DNA of 64,000 nt, from the NCBI RefSeq assembly GCF_003386235.1, contig NZ_QRDZ01000007.1, positions 1-64,000 on the forward strand. The letters run 5' to 3'. A program made the position numbers and the translations under genes. The stretch comes from Cohnella phaseoli. GTDB lineage: Bacteria > Bacillota > Bacilli > Paenibacillales > Paenibacillaceae. The notes beneath the pieces were generated by a model, which saw nothing but the letters and a program-made list of their open reading frames with translations, was not told where the DNA came from and did no database searches. Of the stretch, positions 18,526-27,329 are shown piece after piece. Each line of letters starts with the position of its first letter. Positions within the stretch are counted from its first letter, which is position 1.

Positions 18526-20961
18526 CTAGCTTTGCGAGGCTTCCGCAGCAATCTCCGCGGCGGTCAGCGCATAGCGATACAGCTTGACTTCGTCGACCAG
18601 TCCGTCCATCGTCCGCGCGGAGTTATGGCCGATCGTTAGCGACAGCTTGTTGGAAATATCGCCGCCGAGCAGCGAGGCGTTCTCCCCGACCAGCACCCCG
18701 TCTACGTACAGTCTCAACCCGGCGTCTCGATCCGCGACGGCGGCGACATGGTGCCACTGGCCGTCCGCATATCCCGCAGAGGATTGTACCTGATCCGCGG
18801 TGCTGCCGTAATCGAGCCAGAAGCGGATCGTATCGTCGCTTTCGATTCGCAGGGCGTAGCTGGCATTCGTATCGCCTTTGTTCGCGATATATTTGAACGT
18901 GCCGGACACGTCGGTCTTGAACCAGGCGGTTAAGGTGAAATCGCCGTCCGTGCCGAAGTCGTAGGCGCCGGAATCCGGATCGCCCAGCTTGACGAACTGC
19001 CCGCTCCCGCCGAATCGAACGGCTCCTCCGGATCTGCCCACGGAGCTGCGCGACGCACCGTTAAGCAGCATGCCGTATTCGTAGCTGTTGGCGTCATTAG
19101 CCGTCACGATCCCCGCACCCGACTCGTCGAAGCTCCAGCTTCCGGCCATGCCGCCCAAGCCCCGTACTTCTTCTTGGCCAAGGGCGTAGTTGTATAGCTT
19201 GACCTCGTCGATCAGCCCCTTCATCGTTAAAGCCGAATCGGCGCCGATCGTCAGCGGCAAAGCGGTAGTCACGCTCCCGCCGACCATCGTCGACGTCTGC
19301 GCGGCAAGCGCTCCGTCCACATACAGCTTCAGCCCGTCATCCCGGTCGGCCGAGCCGACGACATGGTGCCACTTGCCGTCCGCATAGGAGACGGCGGATT
19401 GCACGGCATCGTACGTACTGCCGTAATCGAGTAGGAAGCGCAGCTTGCCGTCGGCTTCGAAACGAAGCCAGAACGCGGCGTTCGTATCGCCCTTGTTCAC
19501 GATGTATTGAATTGAGCCGGTATGGCTCGTCCGTACCCAGGCCGACACGGTAAAGTCCTGCGACGTCCCAAAATCGAAAGCTCCGTCGGCCGGACTGCCC
19601 AGATCGACGCGATCTCTCTCCGCCGCGAAGCTCAGAGCGGCGCCGAAACGGCCCTCCGCGCCTGGAACGGCGCCCAGAATCGCGCCGCTTCGTCCCGCTG
19701 CCGAATCGTCTGCGGCGACGGTGCCGGCCGTTTCGTTGAGCGCCCAGCTTCCCAGCAAAGACCGGTTCCACCAGATACGGGACACGATCGTGCTATTAGG
19801 CTGCAGCGACTTCCATTCATTGCTCGTCACGATGCTCAGCTCCGGCGTCACGTCCAACGTTCCGAAGTTGCCGAGCTGTGCCCGGTCCGTCGTATTGGGC
19901 ATGACGATGCGCTCGGTTTCTTTCATCAACCGCAGCGTTGCCGGATTCACCTCCGCCATCCATAGAGGCGCGCGGTAACGGAACATATCTTCATTGATCG
20001 AATCCTGACGGGTGTATACGAGATAGAGGCCGTCCGGACGCGCGATCCAATGCATCTGCGTGTTCATGCTGCCGGACACGGGAGTGCCGTCCTCCCACAG
20101 CAAATCGACGGCAGGCTGCCAGAGCAGGCCGTCCGCGCTTTTGGCCAACCGATTATAGGAATCGTCCCGGCTGGTCAGAAAATATTCGCCGCCGAACCGG
20201 GTCAACGACGCTTCGATGCCCGATCGGTTGCCGTTCAACCCGGTGTTCGCCACTGTGCCGCTCATGCTCTGGTAGACCAACGCGGTTCCGTCGAACGACG
20301 CGGTCACGACCTGCAAGGCGCCGGAACCGGCCGTCGAATGAATCGGCCATAGCACGCTGCCCGTCTGCTGGTCGACGTAAGGGTAAGAGCTTCCCGCATG
20401 ACCGTATACGGGCGGCCAAGAGAATAACTGCCAATCGGAGCTCCACGTTCCGGAGGACGGATCGTACACGGCATAGGCGGGATAGGTTTGCCTTTTGCCA
20501 TAGGAGGCGTCGTAGGTTTGAGCCATTCCGAGCAGGAGCACCTTGCCGGTGGCGGCATGGTAGACGGGTACGGGATCGATCAGCATGCCGCCGTAGCCGT
20601 TCGGCAGCGTCTTCCATTGATATTGCGGAATAACGGAATAAGGAGTCCAGCTCTCGCCAAGGTCCGTGCTAATCGTATAGCCGATGTCGTAAAACACGTC
20701 GGTATGATTGTCGTTCAAATCCTGGGAGGCGGTGCATAGAATCGCCGGCCCGCCCGCCTCTCCCTGCCCGGGAATGGCGGCGCAGCGAGTGTGCGTCCAC
20801 CAAAAGTCGTTGGAGCCGTCGTTCTCGTATATTCGTTTGGGCTCGATGAGATAGTCGGCAGCGGGCGAGGCCGCGGCGATAGGTGCGGATAACGCCAGAA
20901 CAAGCAGCGCGAAAACGGCAAACGGACAAACGAAGCTTATAGCAGTCGCGTTATTTTTCAT
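18526..20961 (-). CDS. Secreted sialidase-like beta-propeller protein with two LamG domains
   Basis: About 811 aa. Sec signal peptide (residues 1-32, cut near AAASPA). A beta-propeller of the sialidase superfamily fills about residues 35-400, with an Asp-box-like motif STDLGESWTPY. Two concanavalin/LamG domains follow (about 425-590 and 610-805), each ending in the repeated LIDEVKLYNYALGQEE / LVDEVKLYRYALTAAE. The LamG pair probably binds glycan. A canonical FRIP motif is not evident, so true sialidase activity is unproven. GAGGAG is 12 bp before the chosen ATG. 75 bp after the NanA-like gene and at the end of the locus. Confidence 0.72.
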   Translation of the reverse strand: MKNNATAISFVCPFAVFALLVLALSAPIAAASPAADYLIEPKRIYENDGSNDFWWTHTRCAAIPGQGEAGGPAILCTASQDLNDNHTDVFYDIGYTISTDLGESWTPYSVIPQYQWKTLPNGYGGMLIDPVPVYHAATGKVLLLGMAQTYDASYGKRQTYPAYAVYDPSSGTWSSDWQLFSWPPVYGHAGSSYPYVDQQTGSVLWPIHSTAGSGALQVVTASFDGTALVYQSMSGTVANTGLNGNRSGIEASLTRFGGEYFLTSRDDSYNRLAKSADGLLWQPAVDLLWEDGTPVSGSMNTQMHWIARPDGLYLVYTRQDSINEDMFRYRAPLWMAEVNPATLRLMKETERIVMPNTTDRAQLGNFGTLDVTPELSIVTSNEWKSLQPNSTIVSRIWWNRSLLGSWALNETAGTVAADDSAAGRSGAILGAVPGAEGRFGAALSFAAERDRVDLGSPADGAFDFGTSQDFTVSAWVRTSHTGSIQYIVNKGDTNAAFWLRFEADGKLRFLLDYGSTYDAVQSAVSYADGKWHHVVGSADRDDGLKLYVDGALAAQTSTMVGGSVTTALPLTIGADSALTMKGLIDEVKLYNYALGQEEVRGLGGMAGSWSFDESGAGIVTANDANSYEYGMLLNGASRSSVGRSGGAVRFGGSGQFVKLGDPDSGAYDFGTDGDFTLTAWFKTDVSGTFKYIANKGDTNASYALRIESDDTIRFWLDYGSTADQVQSSAGYADGQWHHVAAVADRDAGLRLYVDGVLVGENASLLGGDISNKLSLTIGHNSARTMDGLVDEVKLYRYALTAAEIAAEASQS

Positions 20962-21036
20962 GGTATTCGTCAGCTCCTCGATCGAAATAGGCAGCACATG
21001 CGATTCAAACCATTCCGTTTCCTGTTCCTCTGGCGT

Positions 21037-21954
21037 TTACGCTCTTGTACCCGCCGCTTGTCGCAGCGTTCCGTTGCCTTCGTAAAAAACGCGGATCGCC
21101 GCCGTCTCCTCCTCCGTCAACTGCTTAAGAGGCTGCCTGGTCTTCGGAGTGCGGATGATGCCTTGTGCGTAACAAATGTATTTCTCGTACGGAATGACGT
21201 CGAACCGAACCATGTGGGCGATGACCTCGTTGGCCTCGGCCTGCAACGCGGGGAGCTGCTGCCAACCTCCCCGCGCAGCCTCCCGATACATCCGGACGAA
21301 CAGCGGCGCCATCATATTGTAAGTGCTGCCGATTGCGCCGTCGGCCCCGGTAAGCGCGCCGGCCGCATACACCTCGTCATGGCCGTTGAAGACGAGAAAG
21401 TCTTCGCCGCAGCGAGCGCGAATCTGCTGCATCTCGAACAGGTTAAGCGAGGTGAACTTGACGCCGATGCATTGGGGATGCCGCGCCAGCTCTTCGTAGA
21501 AGTCCATCGACAGCTGGACGCCGGTCGCGCCCGGGTAATGGTACACGATCATCGGCAGCGGCACGGCCGCCATAATGGCATAGTAATGCTCCTTGATCTG
21601 GTCCGCCGTCGTTTTATAGTAGAACGGCACTACCGCCGACATCGCGTCGACGCCTTGCCCGTGCGCATGCCGCGCCAGCTCGATGGAGGCTTCCGTGCCG
21701 ATCGCCCCGATATGGGCGATGATCTTCGACTTCCCTTCGGCCGCCCGCACAACCGTCTCCAGCAGCGACTTCCGCTCCTCCCCGCTCAGGATAAAGCCCT
21801 CTCCGGTGCTGCCCCCTACGTAAAATCCCGTTACCTCCTGCTCCTGCAAATGCTGGACAAGACGAACCAGCGATTCGTGGTCGATGCTGCCGTCCTCGTG
21901 CATCGGCGTAACGAGCGCAGTGTAAATGCCTTTGAAATCGTTCGATTGGGTCAT
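21037..21954 (-). CDS. N-acetylneuraminate lyase-like aldolase (DapA/NanA superfamily)
   Basis: About 305 aa, class I aldolase of the DHDPS/NAL TIM-barrel family. The phosphate/carboxylate loop is GGSTGEGFIL, the catalytic Tyr is in MIVYHYPGATG, and the Schiff-base Lys is in CIGVKFTSLNLFEMQQIR, whose pattern fits the NAL branch better than DapA. It would split sialic acid, or a related 2-keto-3-deoxy sugar acid, into pyruvate plus an aldose. ATG at 21954 has AAAGGAG 9 bp upstream. It sits between the permeases and the secreted sialidase-like gene. No nanE or nanK lies in this locus, so the substrate remains open. Confidence 0.78.
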   Translation of the reverse strand: MTQSNDFKGIYTALVTPMHEDGSIDHESLVRLVQHLQEQEVTGFYVGGSTGEGFILSGEERKSLLETVVRAAEGKSKIIAHIGAIGTEASIELARHAHGQGVDAMSAVVPFYYKTTADQIKEHYYAIMAAVPLPMIVYHYPGATGVQLSMDFYEELARHPQCIGVKFTSLNLFEMQQIRARCGEDFLVFNGHDEVYAAGALTGADGAIGSTYNMMAPLFVRMYREAARGGWQQLPALQAEANEVIAHMVRFDVIPYEKYICYAQGIIRTPKTRQPLKQLTEEETAAIRVFYEGNGTLRQAAGTRA

Positions 21955-21991
21955 CTTCAACAGCTCCTTTTATGTGCGTCCGTCGGAAAAA

Positions 21992-22831
21992 TCAACCTTT
22001 CACGCTTCCCGCGGTCATGCCTTCGATCAAATATTTCTGAATAAACGCGAACAGGACGATAATCGGCAATATGACGATGACGCCGCTGGCGAGCAGGCCG
22101 CCCCAGTTCGTGGAGCCCATGCTTTCCATCAGCTCGGCGATGCCGACCTGAACCGTCTTCGCTTCGATCGAGTTCGTCAGAATGAGCGAATACTGGTAAT
22201 CGTTCCATCCGAGAATAAAAGCGTACAGCGCGATGGATACGAGTCCCGGCAAGGCGAGCGGAATAATGACGGTGAACAGCGTGCGCCATTTGCCCGCTCC
22301 GTCGATAGCCGCAGCCTCCTCAAGCTCGGTCGGAATCGTGCGGAAAAACCCGCTCATGATCCATACCCCGACCGGAATCGTCAATGTGCCGTAGATCATG
22401 ACCAGAATCGCCTTCGTATTGAGCAGCGAAAAGGCCGCCGCCATTTTGTACCACGGAATCATAATCAGCGGGCCTTGAATCATCTGCGCCAGCACGATCA
22501 GGACGACGACGAGTCCGACGCCCGGCACCTTATAACGGGCCAGCCCGTAGCCGCTAATGCAGGAGATCGCGCCGGTGATCAGCGCGGTAGCGCCGCACGC
22601 GACGATGGAGTTGAGCAGCAGCCGGGGCAATCTCAGCCCCGCGTCGCCCAGCGCCCAACGGTAATGCTCCCAAGTCAAGTTGTCCACGATCCAGGTCGGT
22701 ACGGACAGGAATATTTCGTTGTCCGGCTTCAGCGTCGTATCGATCAGCCAAGCGAACGGCAGCAGCGTAAAAGCCATCAGCAGCGCGAGCCAGACGTAAT
22801 TGGCCGTTCTTTGGACCAACGATTCTTTCAT
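21992..22831 (-). CDS. Carbohydrate ABC transporter permease (MalG type)
   Basis: 279 aa with six membrane helices and the EAA motif ELEEAAAIDGAGKWRTLFTV. GAGGTGA ribosome site before ATG. Begins 12 bp after its partner permease. Part of the second glycan importer with the binding protein at 23876-25252. Confidence 0.9.
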   Translation of the reverse strand: MKESLVQRTANYVWLALLMAFTLLPFAWLIDTTLKPDNEIFLSVPTWIVDNLTWEHYRWALGDAGLRLPRLLLNSIVACGATALITGAISCISGYGLARYKVPGVGLVVVLIVLAQMIQGPLIMIPWYKMAAAFSLLNTKAILVMIYGTLTIPVGVWIMSGFFRTIPTELEEAAAIDGAGKWRTLFTVIIPLALPGLVSIALYAFILGWNDYQYSLILTNSIEAKTVQVGIAELMESMGSTNWGGLLASGVIVILPIIVLFAFIQKYLIEGMTAGSVKG

Positions 22832-22843
22832 AATGCGTCACCT

Positions 22844-23788
22844 CTATTCCAGATTCCGGCCGAACAGCCGGGCGTACAGGCCAACGAGAACGAGCACCAT
22901 CGCCATGGACAGTGCGGCGATCGCGGAGCCTTTGCCCAGATCGAAATACACGAACGAATTCGTATACAGATAGGTCGGCAATATGCTGGTCGCATATCCC
23001 GGCCCGCCGTTCGTCAGCGCCCAGATCATCTCGAATTTCGTCCAGGAGGACACGATGCTGACCAGTCCGGTCACGTACATGATCGGCTTGAGCATCGGCA
23101 GCGTAATTCGCGTAAATCGCTGCCAGGCGGAGGCGCCGTCCATATGGGCCGCCTCGATCATTTCCTTGGAGATGCCCGTCAAGCCGGACAGCATCATCAG
23201 CGTAATGTAGGGGAACCCCTTCCACGCCGACGTCAGCAGCAGCGCGGGCCAGACCAACACCTCGTCCCCGAGCCAGACGATATTTTCCGAGATGAAGCCG
23301 GCCAGCTTCAAATAGTGGTTAAACAGCCCGTAATGACCGTCGTAAATCCACTTCCAGACGATGCCGATAATGACGACGGGCGACACCCACGGAACCATCA
23401 TCAATCCCCGCCACAGCCCTCTCATCCGGATTTTCCCGAACAGGATCAGCGCCGCCGGAATGGCGATGGCGAATTGCAGCACGGTGGAACCGAGCACCCA
23501 CACTAGGCTGTTCTTGAATATACGCCAGAAGGCGTTGTCGTTCATTAGCAGCTCCTTGTAGTTGTCGAAGCCGTTAAACGACATGCCGCGCCCGGAAATG
23601 AGCGAGTAGTCGTACAAGCTCAGCCGGACCGTCTCCACCAACGGATAAAATTGAAAGATCACAATATAAAGGACGACGGGCGCCAGCAAAAAATACCCGA
23701 AGCCGAATTCCCGAAAAAACGCCGAAGCGCGTCTCCGCCGCTTGCCGAGCGACGGAGCCCGTTGTTCCATCCGCAGTATGTCGGACAT
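22844..23788 (-). CDS. Carbohydrate ABC transporter permease (MalF/UgpA type)
   Basis: About 314 aa with six membrane helices and the EAA loop EMIEAAHMDGASAWQRFTRI. The ATG at 23788 is supported by GGGAG close upstream; an extension to 23830 is possible but lacks a site. Shares the operon with the binding protein (87 bp upstream) and the MalG-type partner. Confidence 0.9.
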   Translation of the reverse strand: MSDILRMEQRAPSLGKRRRRASAFFREFGFGYFLLAPVVLYIVIFQFYPLVETVRLSLYDYSLISGRGMSFNGFDNYKELLMNDNAFWRIFKNSLVWVLGSTVLQFAIAIPAALILFGKIRMRGLWRGLMMVPWVSPVVIIGIVWKWIYDGHYGLFNHYLKLAGFISENIVWLGDEVLVWPALLLTSAWKGFPYITLMMLSGLTGISKEMIEAAHMDGASAWQRFTRITLPMLKPIMYVTGLVSIVSSWTKFEMIWALTNGGPGYATSILPTYLYTNSFVYFDLGKGSAIAALSMAMVLVLVGLYARLFGRNLE

Positions 23789-23875
23789 ATCTCCCGCTCC
23801 CTTTCTCTGCTCCGTACCCCTTGAAGCCAAGAGGAGCCGCAGTGCCTCGGCACGCAGCTCCCCCGGAGTCCGGCC

Positions 23876-25252
23876 CTATTCCAGCTTGGCCTTGATTTTG
23901 TCTATGCCGTCCTTGATGGCGGCGTACGTATCCTCGACGGTCGCCTTGCCGGTCAACAGCTTCACCATCTGTTCCTGCACGACGACCTCCATCTCGCTCT
24001 GTCCCGGAATCTTGTCCATCGGGACGCCCGATTCGTCCAGCAGACGGCTGAAATCGTTCAGCAGCGTCTTGTGGCCTTCGATCGCCTTCGGATACACCTT
24101 CTCGGCCTTCTTCATGATCTCGTCCAGGCTTGTGCTCTTGATCGCCGTTACGTTAACGACGGATGCGGCCGTACTGTTGAATTCCTGGGACGACCATTCC
24201 TGCATCAGCCTCCAGGCGATCTCCTTGTTTTTGCCGTTCTTGAACATCGCGATCCCGACGTTGGACACCGGCGCCTTGGCCGAGGAGGAAGACGGACCGT
24301 GCGGGTAAGCAATTGTCCGCGACACGTTAACGATATCCGGATTGATGCTGTACACGTTGGCCGTGAAGAACGTCCCAGCCGCGATCATGCCGACTTCGCC
24401 GTTGCTGAACGCCCGGAACATCTCCGGATAGCCCCAGGTAAGGTGCGCCTTCGGCTGATACGGCTCAAGGTTTTGAAAATGGCGCAGCGTCTCCAAATAT
24501 TTGTTTTTGCTCGCATCCGAAGTATCGCTCAGCAGCAAATCGTTGCTGTACGCCGCCGTAAAAGGCACGCGGAAGGCGAAACGCGCCGTGCCGAGCGGAT
24601 AGCCGAAGCCGTACTTGCCGTCCTTCGTCATCGCCTTGGCCGCTTGCTCGACGTTCTCCCAAGTCTGCAGGTCCTCCAGCTTCATCCCCGCTTCGTTCAG
24701 CATCCGCTCGTTGACCATCAGCGTGAAGGAATTGGCAAGGTTCGGCACTGCATACAGCTTGCCGTCCTCCTGGGCGTACTCCATCGTGCCGGGGAGGAAA
24801 TCCTCCTTCTTCAGCTGCTCGCCCTCCCGCTCGAAGTACGGCGTCAAGTCCTCCAGCCCGTTCAGCCTCACGAGATTCGTCACGTCCTGCGTCTGCGTCA
24901 GATCGGGTACGTCGCCCGAATTGAGCATGACGGCCAGCTTCTTCTCCATATCCGCCCACGACAGATACATATATTCGATATTGACGTTCGGATATTTCTC
25001 TTTCATTCTGGCCTTGAACTGCTCGGCCAGCTCCTTCTCCGCCTCGGACGTTCCCGGGTAGACGAAGCGAATGTCCGCCTTGACCGTGTTCCAGTCGATC
25101 GCTTCTCCGCCTGCCGATGCCGGCTGGCTGCTTCCGCTCTCCGCCGCTTCGTTCCCGCTGGACGCTCCGCACCCGCCGATCAGCAGCATTAGCGCCAGCG
25201 CCGCCGCTCCAAGCCCGAACCCCTTTTTTCCTCTGAGCATGCTTCCCATCAT
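23876..25252 (-). CDS. ABC transporter sugar-binding lipoprotein
   Basis: 458 aa. Lipobox LIGGC, a Ser/Ala/Gly linker, then a family-1 solute-binding fold (PNVNIEYMYLSWADMEKKLA, MIAAGTFFTAN). It supplies sugars to the two permeases downstream. Three in-frame ATGs (25252, 25249, 25240) follow GGGAGG; the third has a 12-bp spacing and the first two are almost at zero, so the exact start is unclear. Faces the YesMN-like kinase divergently, which is the usual arrangement for regulation by that system. Confidence 0.88.
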   Translation of the reverse strand: MMGSMLRGKKGFGLGAAALALMLLIGGCGASSGNEAAESGSSQPASAGGEAIDWNTVKADIRFVYPGTSEAEKELAEQFKARMKEKYPNVNIEYMYLSWADMEKKLAVMLNSGDVPDLTQTQDVTNLVRLNGLEDLTPYFEREGEQLKKEDFLPGTMEYAQEDGKLYAVPNLANSFTLMVNERMLNEAGMKLEDLQTWENVEQAAKAMTKDGKYGFGYPLGTARFAFRVPFTAAYSNDLLLSDTSDASKNKYLETLRHFQNLEPYQPKAHLTWGYPEMFRAFSNGEVGMIAAGTFFTANVYSINPDIVNVSRTIAYPHGPSSSSAKAPVSNVGIAMFKNGKNKEIAWRLMQEWSSQEFNSTAASVVNVTAIKSTSLDEIMKKAEKVYPKAIEGHKTLLNDFSRLLDESGVPMDKIPGQSEMEVVVQEQMVKLLTGKATVEDTYAAIKDGIDKIKAKLE

Positions 25253-25290
25253 CCTCCCGTTTCGACTTGCTTAGCTTGTGCACACTCTCA

Positions 25291-25319
25291 TCTTACTCGC
25301 CGTCTCCCAAGCCAACAAT
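25291..25319 (-). promoter_or_regulatory. Promoter of the second glycan operon
   Basis: Minus-strand -35 TTGTTG (25314-25319), 17-bp spacer, -10 TAAGAT (25291-25296). The -35 box is weak, consistent with need for an activator such as the neighbouring AraC-type response regulator. The divergent region also holds a direct repeat ATGTAGTAA twice (about 25407-25424), a possible activator site. Confidence 0.45.
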
Positions 25320-25463
25320 GCGGCAATTTCAAGATTTGGTGGACTTCGTCAAGAACCTCGTCTCCGGGAGCGATTCCCTTATTGAATGCCAAGAAAGCGT
25401 TTGCTAATGTAGTAAATGTAGTAAAGCAAGAGATCACGTCTTACTGCCGACGGAGGACCCGCC

Positions 25464-27329
25464 ATGCTCGTATTCAGACAACTGCAGACCAAGCTGTTCG
25501 TCTCCTTCGTCCTGCTTGTTCTTATCCCGCTGCTGACGCTCGGCTTCTTCTCGTTCCGCACGGCTACCTCCTCGCTGGAGAAAGAGACGAAGCAGAATCA
25601 GGCGCAGACGGTGCGTCTCATAGGCAACAACATCAAGCTGATGCTGGACGACGCCGGAGAGATGACCTCTTATATTATGAACAACGTCAGCCTGCAAAGC
25701 TTGCTGAGCCAGGACGGCAACGGTCCGGTCAGCGTGGAGCAGGCCGCGGCGCTCGCTTATCTGGACAACATCAAGTCGGCCAAGAAATACGTCAGCTTCC
25801 TCGTGATTTACGGCAAGAACGGATTTCTGTACCGGGATTTCAGCGAATTTTTCCGCCAGGTCATTCCGTATTCCGATTTTATCGAGATGCCGCTGTATAC
25901 GGCGGTCGCCGCGCGGGACGGCGAAGCTTTCTGGACGTATTCCAGCACTCCGCTCTTTACGTACGGGCACAGCTACAACGAGATTATGGTCGGACGCCGC
26001 ATCGTGGATCTGTACGACCGGGACAACAAGCTCGGCCTGCTGTTCATGGGCGTCAACCGCGACTCGATCGGCAACATCATTCAGGACATCGAGATCGTGC
26101 GCTCGTCCAACATTTTTATTTTCGACGACAACTACAATCTCGTATCAAGCAAAACCCGCGACAACGAGCTGAGAAAAACGCTGACGAACGACATCGGGCT
26201 GAAGCAGAAACTGTTCCTGGAGACGCATTCGGATAATTACGAGATAGGCGGTAAAAGCTACGCCGTCGCCAGCGCCGTCGTCGAGCCGTACAACTGGAAC
26301 ATCGTCAGCCTTACGCCGATGGAGGTGATCCGCAGCGAGCACCGCATCGTGCTGAACGCGACGTTGGCGCTATCGCTGTCGCTGCTCGCCCTCGCGGCGA
26401 TCAGTTCGGTGTTCCTGTCGCGAACGATTACGAAGCCGATCAAGCTGCTGCTGCGCTCGATGAACAATTTCAAACGCGGAGATTTCAACCAGAAGGTCGA
26501 GGTCGTCTCGCGCGACGAGATCGGCCTGCTTACCCATAAGTACAACGAGATGGTCACGGAGACGAACAGCCTGATTCAGAAAGTATACGTCAGTCAGACG
26601 AACCAGAAGATGATCGAGTTGAAAACCTTGCAAACCCAGATCGAGCCGCATTTTCTGTACAACACGCTCGATTATATTTTCCTCAATTCCAAGATGAACG
26701 GGGATGAGAAAACGGCCAAGGTTACGCAATCGCTGACCGAGCTGTTCCGGCTTTCCCTGAACAAGGGGAAGGATTACTATACGATTCGGCAGGAGATCGG
26801 CCAGGTGAAAGCCTACATTCACATTCAGCATGCCCGCTTCCCGAACCGTTTCGTGCCCCGCTACGAGATCGATCCGGATATTCTCCCGTTCTACACGATG
26901 AAGCTGCTGCTGCAGCCGTTGGCGGAAAACGCGATTTTGCACGCGTTTAACGCGAAGCGCGAGCGGCCGGGCACATTGACGATTACAGGGCGGAAGCTGG
27001 ACGGGGAACGGGTGGAATTCATCGTCGAGGACGACGGCTGCGGCATGGAGGCGGAGCTGGCGAATTCGCTGCTGTCCGGGGACGGCGGCGGGCTCGGCGA
27101 ATTCGGGGGATCTCGCGGAGGCGGTGACTCCGGATCGCCCACCGGAAAGAGCTCCGGATCGGGGTATGGCATTCGCAATGTCAACGAAAGGCTGACCATG
27201 CTGTTCGGTGCGGAATATGCCCTGCGCATCGAAAGCGAACCGGGCCGCGGAACGAAGATCAGGCTCGCCATCCCGCTCATATCCGACGACAACGAATGGA
27301 GGCTGCTCTATGAAAATCATGGTCGTTGA
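25464..27329 (+). CDS. YesM-like sensor histidine kinase
   Basis: 621 aa membrane kinase. First membrane helix at about residues 12-32, an extracellular Cache-like sensor (about 35-290), second helix near 295-320, HAMP (about 320-375), then the YesM-type phosphoacceptor LQTQIEPHFLYNTLDYI with His396 and a HATPase domain (LLLQPLAENAILHAF, EDDGCGMEAEL, GYGIRNVNERL). About 30 Gly/Ser/Asp-rich residues are inserted in the ATP lid between the G1 and G2 boxes, which is unusual. CGGAGG ribosome site 7 bp upstream. Overlaps the response-regulator gene by 20 nt. Likely senses a glycan or binding protein outside the cell. Confidence 0.9.
   Translation: MLVFRQLQTKLFVSFVLLVLIPLLTLGFFSFRTATSSLEKETKQNQAQTVRLIGNNIKLMLDDAGEMTSYIMNNVSLQSLLSQDGNGPVSVEQAAALAYLDNIKSAKKYVSFLVIYGKNGFLYRDFSEFFRQVIPYSDFIEMPLYTAVAARDGEAFWTYSSTPLFTYGHSYNEIMVGRRIVDLYDRDNKLGLLFMGVNRDSIGNIIQDIEIVRSSNIFIFDDNYNLVSSKTRDNELRKTLTNDIGLKQKLFLETHSDNYEIGGKSYAVASAVVEPYNWNIVSLTPMEVIRSEHRIVLNATLALSLSLLALAAISSVFLSRTITKPIKLLLRSMNNFKRGDFNQKVEVVSRDEIGLLTHKYNEMVTETNSLIQKVYVSQTNQKMIELKTLQTQIEPHFLYNTLDYIFLNSKMNGDEKTAKVTQSLTELFRLSLNKGKDYYTIRQEIGQVKAYIHIQHARFPNRFVPRYEIDPDILPFYTMKLLLQPLAENAILHAFNAKRERPGTLTITGRKLDGERVEFIVEDDGCGMEAELANSLLSGDGGGLGEFGGSRGGGDSGSPTGKSSGSGYGIRNVNERLTMLFGAEYALRIESEPGRGTKIRLAIPLISDDNEWRLLYENHGR

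Noticed and set aside
21926..23506. 526-aa open frame on the plus strand
   Set aside because: Shadow opposite the two permease genes, very rich in Arg, Gln, Asp and His with no motif.
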